This document shows positions 1-5,631 of a DNA stretch of 6,015 bases, in pieces. Origin of the DNA: Chloroflexota bacterium (GTDB lineage: Bacteria > Chloroflexota > Anaerolineae > B4-G1); contig QMOC01000179.1 of the NCBI GenBank assembly GCA_003648085.1, positions 1 to 6,015 on the forward strand. The letters are read 5' to 3'. The translations under genes and the position numbers were made by a program. Numbering within the stretch: position 1 is the first letter of the stretch; the number at the start of each line of letters is the position of its first letter. The notes beneath the pieces were generated by a model. The model searched no databases and was not told where the DNA came from. It saw only the letters and a program-made list of their open reading frames with translations.

Positions 1-579
1 CTCAACAATGAGCGCCAGGTGGCCATTCACGCCGTTCCCCTCATCGGCGGTATAGGCCAGGTGTCTCCCTCATTCCAGGTGAACGACCTGGCGCGGCGAA
101 TGGCAGAGGCCTTCGGCGGCACCTGGCAGGCGCTTTACGCCCCGGCCTTCGTCGGTGATACCCAGGCCCGAGATGCACTGCTCAACCACCCAGATGTGAA
201 ACTGGTGATGGAAGGCTGGGAGACGTTGGATGTGGCCCTTGTGGGTATCGGACATTTCGCCTTCCAACGCCAGTCCTCGATGTTCTTCGCCGAGTACATG
301 GCTCAGACACTGCTCCAGGAACTGGAAGAACGAGGGGCAATGGGGGACCTGTGTGGGCGCTTCTTCGACATCTATGGCAGGCAGTGCATCTTGGAGGCAG
401 GCGTTATCGGCATTTCGTTGGATCAGTTAAAAGCACTGGATCATGTCATAGGCGTTGCCGGAGGGAAGGAGAAAATGACCGCCATCCTGGGCGCATTGCG
501 CGGCGGCTATCTGAACGTCCTGATCACCGACACCGTCACCGCCCAAGCGGTACTGGAGCACCATGAGAATGAAACGTGA
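1..579 (+). CDS. SorC-family transcriptional regulator, sugar-binding domain (5' end cut by window)
   Basis: This is the C-terminal effector-binding domain of a SorC/DeoR-type regulator, a cytoplasmic DNA-binding protein whose sugar-phosphate ligand changes operator binding. The reading frame is open from base 1, and 192 residues are visible. Family members are usually about 310-320 residues, so the N-terminal helix-turn-helix lies outside the window. Visible hallmarks are DVALVGIG (residues 77-84), a GAMGDLCGRFFD segment (about 101-112), and the GGKEK...ALRGGYLNVLITD block (about 144-167) followed by TAQAVL. These match the Rossmann-like sugar-binding fold of the family. The GTG at base 19 is inside the domain and is not a credible start. 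The stop lies 17 bases into the next gene, so this regulator is probably co-transcribed with the operon it controls. The family call is confident; the ligand cannot be told from sequence. Confidence 0.9.
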   Translation, partial: LNNERQVAIHAVPLIGGIGQVSPSFQVNDLARRMAEAFGGTWQALYAPAFVGDTQARDALLNHPDVKLVMEGWETLDVALVGIGHFAFQRQSSMFFAEYMAQTLLQELEERGAMGDLCGRFFDIYGRQCILEAGVIGISLDQLKALDHVIGVAGGKEKMTAILGALRGGYLNVLITDTVTAQAVLEHHENET

Positions 580-1570
580 TTCGCGATTTGCAAAGGCTCA
601 CGGCTGCCTGGCCGGGCTGGCGCTGGGGGACGCGATGGGGTGTCCCACCGAGTTCCTGACGCCGGAGCAGATCGCGGCCGAATACGGGCGGGTGGAGGGG
701 CTGGTCGCTGCGCCGGCCTGGCACCCCCACAGCGCGATGTCCCCCGGCCGTGTGACCGACGACACGGAGCAAGCGCTGGCGCTGGCCGGGGTCTACCTGC
801 ACGCTGGGCGGATGAGCGCAGAGGCGATGGCGCGGGCATTGCTGAACTGGGCTGAGGCCCAGGGGAGGCGACTCTCGCTCTACGCCGGCCCCAGCACACG
901 GCGGGCGCTGGAAGCATTGCGGGCCGGCGTCGCCCCCCGCGAGTCTGGCCGCGCGGGCAAGACGAACGGCGCGGCGATGCGCGTCGCCCCCGTGGGGATC
1001 GTCCGGGCCGGGGATTTCGAGGGGGCGCTGGCCGATGCGGTGGAGGCCGGTCTCCCCACCCACGGCACCTCGCTGGCGCTGTCGGCTGCCGCGGCCGTGG
1101 CCTGCGCCGTGGCCGAGGCGATGCGCGAGGACGCTACCCTGGAGGGGGTGCTGGAGGCGGGGATGGAGGGGGCTGTGCGCGGGCGTGCGTTCGGCGCCTG
1201 GGTTTGGACGCCTCCGTTGGAGAAGCGGATCGAGTTGGCGCTGCGCCTGGTGCGCCAGGCCGACAGCGAGGCGGAGGCCCTGCAGACGCTCTATGCATAT
1301 GTCGGTGTGGACCTGACGGTGACGGAGAGCGTTCCGACGGCCTTTGGGTTGGTGGTGCTGGCGGAGGGCGACCCGATGCGGGCCGTGCGCTACGCGGCCA
1401 ACATCGGTGGCGACACCGACACCATCGGGGCCATCGCCGGGGCGATCTGCGGAGCGCTCCAGGGGGTCGGGGCATTGGATCGGGCACTTCTGGCAGAGGT
1501 GGAGCGGGTCAACGGACTTGACCTGGCGGCGGTGGCTCGCGGCCTGGTTGGAGTGAGGGAGAGGATATGA
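563..1570 (+). CDS. ADP-ribosylglycohydrolase (DraG/ARH) family protein
   Basis: A 335-residue cytoplasmic hydrolase of the DraG/ARH fold, an all-helical family with a binuclear Mg/Mn centre that cleaves ADP-ribosyl or other glycosidic bonds. The length fits a single full domain. Metal-site motifs are intact: GDAMGCPTE at 22-30, TDDT at 65-68 and GGDTDT at 282-287. Glu30 sits where human ARH3 has catalytic Glu41. TNGAAMR at 134-140 and PTHGT at 165-169 are further family blocks. The ATG at 563 overlaps the regulator, with a weak GGAG at 555-558; an in-frame ATG at 569 is an equally possible start. Its stop is fused to the next start as ATGA. No nitrogenase genes are nearby, so a classic DraG role is unlikely. 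The operon context suggests a hydrolase acting on an imported or derived glycoside, which is inference. GC is very high here (47 of 60 bases at 1081-1140, counted by hand). Confidence 0.92.
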   Translation: MRMKRDSRFAKAHGCLAGLALGDAMGCPTEFLTPEQIAAEYGRVEGLVAAPAWHPHSAMSPGRVTDDTEQALALAGVYLHAGRMSAEAMARALLNWAEAQGRRLSLYAGPSTRRALEALRAGVAPRESGRAGKTNGAAMRVAPVGIVRAGDFEGALADAVEAGLPTHGTSLALSAAAAVACAVAEAMREDATLEGVLEAGMEGAVRGRAFGAWVWTPPLEKRIELALRLVRQADSEAEALQTLYAYVGVDLTVTESVPTAFGLVVLAEGDPMRAVRYAANIGGDTDTIGAIAGAICGALQGVGALDRALLAEVERVNGLDLAAVARGLVGVRERI

Positions 1571-2409
1571 GCCGAGCGGAAGTCGGATTCAGCATGCACC
1601 CGCGCTGGGCCTACGGCGATGCGCTGCCGGATTTTCTGGAGCCGCTGCAGGCAGCGGGGCTGCGCGCGCTGGAGTTCGAACTGTGGGAGTACGACCCTGA
1701 CTGGCCGCGTTTCCTGCCGCTGATGGAGGATTGTCGTCGGCTGGGGTTCAAATTGTGCTTCCACGCCCCCTACTTGCCGCCGTACACCATCATCGGCTTC
1801 GCCGGGGAGCAGCGTGATGAGATTCAGGCCGCCTACACGCCGATGCTCGACATCGCTGCCCGCTTCGCGCCGACCATCGTCGTCGTCCACGGGGCCGGGC
1901 CGGATAAGGAACGTACTCCCGAGATGCTCCGGTCCGACACAATAGCCTTCCTAGAGTGGGTACTGACCCGTTACCCAGACCTGACGCCGGCGCTGGAGAA
2001 CCTTATTCCCAACCCGGGGGGGTACCGCGTGGGGCCTGTCCGCGAGGAGTTGCTGCACATCGTCACCCAACTCGACGATCGGCGGGCGGGCGTCTGCTGG
2101 GACCTGGGCCACGACGCGCGAGCCGGTCACACTGACACACCCGACGTTTCCTGGTTGCGCCGCGTGGTCCACGCCCATCTGCATGATATAAATGAGGATG
2201 GGATAGACCATTACCCGCTTCTCTATGGGCGGGTGCCGTACCATACCTGGCTTCCCGCGCTGGTCCAAGCCGGCTTCAGCGGCGTCGTCACGTTGGAGAT
2301 CAAGGGGGGCCAACTGACTCATTTGGAATTCGGGCGGGTGAAACGACTGCTGATCAGCAGTGTGGCAGAGACCGCCCGCCTGCTCACAACGTCGGCTTCC
2401 GCAGGATGA
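1567..2409 (+). CDS. Sugar phosphate isomerase/epimerase, xylose isomerase-like TIM barrel
   Basis: A 280-residue metal-dependent TIM-barrel protein of the AP-endonuclease-2/xylose isomerase-like family, members of which interconvert aldoses and ketoses or epimerise sugars in the cytoplasm. Candidate metal or catalytic ligands sit at barrel-strand ends: His66 (HAPY), His108 (VVVHGAG), Glu144 (ALEN), Asp179 and His182 (WDLGHD), His204/His206 (HAHLHD), His215 and Glu244 (TLEIKG). The Glu144/Asp179/His/Glu244 set is what isomerases and epimerases of this fold use. The HxPxGxG turn is partly kept (H215, P217, G221). The start overlaps the upstream stop as ATGA, with a GGGAG site at 1557-1561. It probably works on the sugar released by the preceding hydrolase. 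A nuclease role cannot be excluded from the ligand set alone, but the operon argues for sugar metabolism. The exact substrate is unknown. Confidence 0.88.
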   Translation: MSRAEVGFSMHPRWAYGDALPDFLEPLQAAGLRALEFELWEYDPDWPRFLPLMEDCRRLGFKLCFHAPYLPPYTIIGFAGEQRDEIQAAYTPMLDIAARFAPTIVVVHGAGPDKERTPEMLRSDTIAFLEWVLTRYPDLTPALENLIPNPGGYRVGPVREELLHIVTQLDDRRAGVCWDLGHDARAGHTDTPDVSWLRRVVHAHLHDINEDGIDHYPLLYGRVPYHTWLPALVQAGFSGVVTLEIKGGQLTHLEFGRVKRLLISSVAETARLLTTSASAG

Positions 2410-2413
2410 GTGG

Positions 2414-2418
2414 GGAGG
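2414..2418 (+). promoter_or_regulatory. Shine-Dalgarno site that fixes the first permease start
   Basis: GGAGG, part of a longer GGAGGTGAT match to the 16S rRNA tail, lies 7 bases before the ATG at 2426. This favours that ATG over the in-frame GTG at 2360, which would add 22 polar residues and overlap the isomerase gene by 50 bases. Confidence 0.85.
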
Positions 2419-2425
2419 TGATCAG

Positions 2426-3346
2426 ATGACAGCGCTGGCAAGACAACGGGGCAACTGGTGGCATCGCTGGGGTGAGGAGACCCTCTCCGCCTACTTATTC
2501 CTTCTTCCCAGTATCGTCATCTTCGCCACATTTGTCTTCTTCCCGCTTTTCTTTTCCTTCTACGCCAGTCTCACTCACTGGAATTTGCCTTTCAAGCCTT
2601 CGTTCACCGGGTTGGAGAACTATCACTATCTGTTCACCGATGAGATAGGCGCTCCGGAGTTCTTCCGCTCCATCCGCAACAGTTTCTACTACGCGCTGGG
2701 CGTCCCGCTGAACATGGGTATCTCCCTCGCCATAGCCGTGCTGCTCAATCAGCGCCTTCGGGGCGTGAGCCTCTTTCGCACCGCCTATTTCCTGCCCACT
2801 ATCACCTCCACGGCGGCTATCTCCGTCATTTGGCTGTGGATTTACCACCCGGCCGATTACGGCTTGCTCAACAGTATCCTGCTGAAACTGGGGTTCTCAC
2901 CGCTGCGCTGGTTGCGCGACCCGCACCTGGCGATGCCTGCGCTGATCCTGATGGGCATCTGGCACGGGATGGGCTACAACATCGTCATCTTCCTGGCCGG
3001 GTTGCAGTCCATTCCCACCACCTTGTACGAGGCGGCGGAGATAGACGGCGCAGGCGGATGGGCGCGTTTCTGGAGGATCACGTGGCCGCTATTGGGACCG
3101 ACGACTTTCTACGTCCTGGTCATCGGCATCATCAACTCCCTCAAAGCCTTCACCCAAATGCACGTTATGACCGAGGGTGGCCCGCTGGGAGCCACGACCA
3201 CCATCACTTACTATCTCTACCAGCAGGCTTTTGAGAACTTCGCTATGGGGCGGGCATCGGCCGTCGCCTGCGTGCTCTTCGTCATCTTGTTCATCCTTAC
3301 CCTGATTCAGTTCAAGGTGGTGGGCTCGCGCATTCACTACGAGTAG
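2426..3346 (+). CDS. Carbohydrate ABC transporter permease, MalF/UgpA type
   Basis: A 306-residue inner-membrane permease that forms half of the transmembrane channel of a CUT1-type importer. Hydrophobic segments are visible at about 22-48, 86-107, 116-140, 169-191, 219-238 and 287-306, consistent with six spans. The cytoplasmic EAA loop, which docks the ATPase, is clear: YEAAEIDGAG at 201-210 continuing to WPLL at 220-223. The N-terminal LFLLPSI...FPLFFSFY segment and the late MTEGGP...TTTITYYLYQQAF stretch are typical of the UgpA/MalF side. The ATG at 2426 is chosen because of its strong ribosome binding site. The partner permease follows after 9 bases. No ATP-binding subunit is encoded in the window, so a shared MsmX/UgpC-like ATPase elsewhere probably drives it; that is inference. 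Subfamily and membrane role are secure; the transported solute is not. Confidence 0.95.
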   Translation: MTALARQRGNWWHRWGEETLSAYLFLLPSIVIFATFVFFPLFFSFYASLTHWNLPFKPSFTGLENYHYLFTDEIGAPEFFRSIRNSFYYALGVPLNMGISLAIAVLLNQRLRGVSLFRTAYFLPTITSTAAISVIWLWIYHPADYGLLNSILLKLGFSPLRWLRDPHLAMPALILMGIWHGMGYNIVIFLAGLQSIPTTLYEAAEIDGAGGWARFWRITWPLLGPTTFYVLVIGIINSLKAFTQMHVMTEGGPLGATTTITYYLYQQAFENFAMGRASAVACVLFVILFILTLIQFKVVGSRIHYE

Positions 3347-3350
3347 GAGG
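3345..3350 (+). promoter_or_regulatory. Shine-Dalgarno site overlapping the upstream stop codon
   Basis: AGGAGG begins inside the TAG stop of the first permease (TAGGAGG) and lies 5 bases before the ATG at 3356. The arrangement suggests translational coupling, which would keep the two permease subunits at equal levels. Confidence 0.8.
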
Positions 3351-3355
3351 GCGTT

Positions 3356-4201
3356 ATGCTACGTTCCAAACGAGCACGCAAAACGGTCTTTGCAATCTTT
3401 TGGTATATTGTCTTAGGTATCACAGCGGTGGCGGTGATGCTTCCTTACATCTGGATGCTCTCCACTTCTCTCAAAGGCTCCGATGAGGTCTTTGCCTACC
3501 CGCCGAACTGGATTCCTCGGACCTGGCGTTTTCAAAACTACGTCGAGGCGTGGAACGCGGCTCCCTTCGGGCGGTACTTCTTAAACAGCGCGGTAGTGGC
3601 CCTGGCTGTGACTATCGGCCAGTTGATCACCTGCTCGTTGGCGGCCTTCGCCTTCGCCCGCATGGAGTTCAAAGGCAAAGATGTGATGTTCGCCTTGTTT
3701 CTCAGCACGACGATGATCTCCACGCAGGTGACGCTGGTGCCTTCCTACCTGGTGCTCAAGACGCTGCGCTGGCTGGATACCTACCAGGCGCTGATCGTGC
3801 CCTTCCTGGCGAACGCCTTTGGCGTCTTCATGATGCGCCAATACTTTATGACACTGCCCCGGGAATTGGAGGACGCGGCCAAACTGGATGGCTGTGGCCG
3901 ACTGCGCTTTCTCTGGCAGGTTCTGTTGCCTCTATCCAAGCCCATCGTCGCTTCCCAGGCCCTTTTCGCCTTTATGGGCAACTGGAACTCCTATCTCTGG
4001 CCGCTCATCGTCACGACCAGCGAGCACATGCGCACGCTCCAGATCGGCCTGCGCTATTTCGTCAGCCAGGAGGGGGGCACCCAATGGGGAATTTTTATGG
4101 CCGCGACGGTCTTCGTCTCGGTGCCCATCGTCCTATTTTACCTCTTCGTCCAGAAGTCCTTCGTGGAAGGCATTGCTACCACCGGTCTTAAGGGGGCATG
4201 A
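3356..4201 (+). CDS. Carbohydrate ABC transporter permease, MalG/UgpE type
   Basis: A 281-residue inner-membrane permease, the second half of the CUT1 channel. It begins with a basic stretch (RSKRARK) and a first span at about 11-36 ending in the family-typical YIWMLSTSLK. Further spans are seen at about 77-101, 110-134, 141-160, 193-218 and 247-268. The EAA loop reads LEDAAKLDGCG at 171-181 with LLPL at 190-193. NWNSYLWPL at 209-217 is a conserved MalG/UgpE motif. The C-terminus ends in VEGIATTGLKGA, close to the usual family ending (GLTAGAVKG-like). The gene follows its partner with a ribosome site overlapping that gene's stop. It is less GC-rich at its start (24 of 60 bases at 3361-3420, counted by hand) than the enzyme genes upstream, partly as expected for membrane-span codons. 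Confidence 0.95.
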   Translation: MLRSKRARKTVFAIFWYIVLGITAVAVMLPYIWMLSTSLKGSDEVFAYPPNWIPRTWRFQNYVEAWNAAPFGRYFLNSAVVALAVTIGQLITCSLAAFAFARMEFKGKDVMFALFLSTTMISTQVTLVPSYLVLKTLRWLDTYQALIVPFLANAFGVFMMRQYFMTLPRELEDAAKLDGCGRLRFLWQVLLPLSKPIVASQALFAFMGNWNSYLWPLIVTTSEHMRTLQIGLRYFVSQEGGTQWGIFMAATVFVSVPIVLFYLFVQKSFVEGIATTGLKGA

Positions 4202-4222
4202 GGCCCAATATCACAATTGATC

Positions 4223-4228
4223 AGGAGG
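4223..4228 (+). promoter_or_regulatory. Shine-Dalgarno site of the substrate-binding protein gene
   Basis: AGGAGG lies 7 bases before the ATG at 4236 in a 34-base gap that contains no visible hairpin or promoter. The strong site suits a binding protein that has to be made in excess over its permeases. It also supports the ATG that gives a proper lipoprotein signal peptide. Confidence 0.8.
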
Positions 4229-4235
4229 TTGAACG

Positions 4236-5549
4236 ATGAAAAGAAACTTACTATTGATCGGGTTGGTGCTCGGCCTGGCCTTGCTTTCGGCCTGCGGCAG
4301 GGAACAGTCCGAACCGACCCCCACCGCAGGTGCGGAGCCGACGGAGGAGCAGGTCATCACATTGGAATTCTGGTATGCCCTCAGCGGCAAGACAGGGGAA
4401 GCAGTCGAGGCCCTTGTAGAACAGTTCAACGCTTCCCACCCGAACATCCACGTCAATGCCACTTACCAGGGGAGTTACGGCGAGATTATGGGCAAGGTGT
4501 GGAACGCCATCTACGCCGAGCAGACGCTGCCCCAGGTGGCTCACCTGGGCGGTGCGCCGCTGCTGGGGAAAACCGGTGCCATCGTCCCCATCACCGATTT
4601 CACCGAGGGTGCCAACGGAATTGACCGTTCGCAGATTTACGATGCCTTGTGGGAGTATAACTCTGCCGGTGGTCAAATCTGGAGCATGCCGTTTAATAAC
4701 AGCGTGCCGGTGCTTTACTATAACCGTGACCTCTTCGCTGCCGCCGGGCTTGACCCGGACCGCCCGCCCACGACCTGGGATGAGGTCATCGAGTACGGTC
4801 AGGCGTTGACCCAGGACACTGATGGCAACGGCGAGGTTGACCAGTGGGGCTTCAACACGCACAGGGACACTCACTGGTACATCAGTGCTATGTTCCTGGA
4901 GAATGGGGCGCAGATCGTTAACGAAGAGCAGACGGAAGTGCTCTATAACAGCCCGGAGGCGGTGGAGATGCTTCAACTGTGGGGGGATATGGTCAACAAG
5001 TACCAGATTATGCCCCCCGCCCAGCATAAGGAGGCCAAAGGTGATTTTTTGGCCGGTAAACTGGGGATGCTGCTCCGCTCTTGCGCCGGAATCCCGAGCG
5101 CGGCCGAGGAGGTCACCTTCGATCTCGGCGTAGCGCCCATCCCCGCCATCGCCGGCCGTGACCCGGTCGAGCCCGTCGGCGGTGGGAGCCTGGTCATCTT
5201 TCGCAGCGACGATCAGGCTATCTTGGATGCAGCCTGGGAGTTCGTCAAGTTCATGACCAGCCCAGATGGTTCTCTCCACCTTTCCACGCATAGCGGCTAC
5301 GTGCCTATCTACAAGGACGCGCTGGAGTGGCCGGACCTCCAGGTTTACCTGGAGGAGCATCCGTTGCAGCGCGTGCCCATTGAGGCGTTGCAGTACTCCT
5401 ATGCCATCCCCGTTTTCCCGGCGTTGGGCACCAGCGACGGGGCGCTGCGCCAGGCAGTAGAGAAGGTTGAACTGGGGGCGGCCACGCCTCAAGAGGCGCT
5501 GAATGAGGCCAAGGCTGTCGTGGACAAGAATATCGCGGAGCAACAGTGA
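4236..5549 (+). CDS. UgpB-like extracellular solute-binding lipoprotein of ABC transporter
   Basis: A 437-residue family 1 solute-binding protein that captures the ligand outside the membrane and delivers it to the two permeases. The signal peptide MKRN plus a hydrophobic core ends in lipobox LLSAC with lipidated Cys20, followed by a short PTPTAG tether. The mature part follows Escherichia coli UgpB closely: FWYALSG (45-51), YQGSYGE (77-83), MPFNNSVPVLYYNRD (151-165), AGLDPDRPPTTWDE (170-183), GGGSLVIF (325-332), SGYVPIYKDA (363-372) and TPQEAL (427-432). DTDGNGEVD at 194-202 resembles an EF-hand calcium loop. From a remembered alignment, several UgpB ligand residues appear conserved (Tyr81, Ser156, Tyr365, Arg405), but UgpB Glu89 falls on Leu104. 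The solute may therefore be glycerol phosphate-like, another phosphorylated compound or a plain sugar. Family call is secure; the ligand is open. Confidence 0.94.
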   Translation: MKRNLLLIGLVLGLALLSACGREQSEPTPTAGAEPTEEQVITLEFWYALSGKTGEAVEALVEQFNASHPNIHVNATYQGSYGEIMGKVWNAIYAEQTLPQVAHLGGAPLLGKTGAIVPITDFTEGANGIDRSQIYDALWEYNSAGGQIWSMPFNNSVPVLYYNRDLFAAAGLDPDRPPTTWDEVIEYGQALTQDTDGNGEVDQWGFNTHRDTHWYISAMFLENGAQIVNEEQTEVLYNSPEAVEMLQLWGDMVNKYQIMPPAQHKEAKGDFLAGKLGMLLRSCAGIPSAAEEVTFDLGVAPIPAIAGRDPVEPVGGGSLVIFRSDDQAILDAAWEFVKFMTSPDGSLHLSTHSGYVPIYKDALEWPDLQVYLEEHPLQRVPIEALQYSYAIPVFPALGTSDGALRQAVEKVELGAATPQEALNEAKAVVDKNIAEQQ

Positions 5550-5570
5550 GCGTAAAATATGGGTTCGGGA

Positions 5571-5596
5571 TGCACGCAGGCGTTAACCTGCGTACA
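5571..5596 (+). promoter_or_regulatory. Imperfect inverted repeat between the binding protein and the next lipoprotein
   Basis: Arms ACGCAGG (5574-5580) and CCTGCGT (5587-5593) are perfect inverted repeats around a 6-base loop. Skipping one C/A mismatch extends each arm to 10 bases, giving 9 pairs. No T-run follows on either strand, so a standard intrinsic terminator is not supported. It could be an mRNA-stabilising or attenuating hairpin at the operon end, or an operator for a dyad-binding regulator placed just upstream of the next gene. The structure is seen directly; the role is inferred. Confidence 0.4.
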
Positions 5597-5612
5597 GTCC
5601 AAAAATCATTAT
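5583..5612 (+). promoter_or_regulatory. Possible weak sigma-70-type promoter before the second lipoprotein
   Basis: TTAACC (5583-5588) and CATTAT (5607-5612) each match the -35 and -10 consensus at four of six positions with an 18-base spacer, in a locally AT-rich stretch. The -35 box overlaps the inverted repeat, which would fit repression at that site. Such partial matches arise by chance, so this is only a candidate. Confidence 0.2.
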
Positions 5613-5615
5613 GTT

Positions 5616-5622
5616 AAGGAGG
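5616..5622 (+). promoter_or_regulatory. Shine-Dalgarno site of the second lipoprotein gene
   Basis: AAGGAGG lies 9 bases before the ATG at 5632. It supports that start, which gives a proper lipoprotein signal peptide. Confidence 0.8.
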
Positions 5623-5631
5623 ATAGGGAAA

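Noticed and set aside
19..21. GTG as the start of the SorC-family gene
   Set aside because: The frame is open to base 1 and the GTG lies inside the conserved sugar-binding domain, so the gene continues to the left.
536..1063. Long minus-strand open frames opposite the hydrolase gene
   Set aside because: The translations are Arg/Pro/Ala-rich with no family motifs, whereas the plus strand carries clear DraG motifs.
563..1570. Classic DraG that reactivates nitrogenase reductase
   Set aside because: No nitrogen-fixation gene or DraT partner is visible, and the gene is embedded in a sugar operon.
2360..2425. Upstream GTG start for the first permease
   Set aside because: It would add 22 non-membrane residues inside the isomerase gene; a near-perfect ribosome site sits 7 bases before the ATG at 2426.
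4251..5543. A 430-codon open frame on the minus strand opposite the binding protein gene
   Set aside because: It mirrors a well-recognised binding protein almost end to end, has no recognisable domain, and is explained by codon bias in GC-rich DNA.
5571..5610. Rho-independent terminator after the binding protein gene
   Set aside because: The hairpin is good but the following bases are cagtccaaaaatcatt with no T-run, and the minus-strand side also lacks one.
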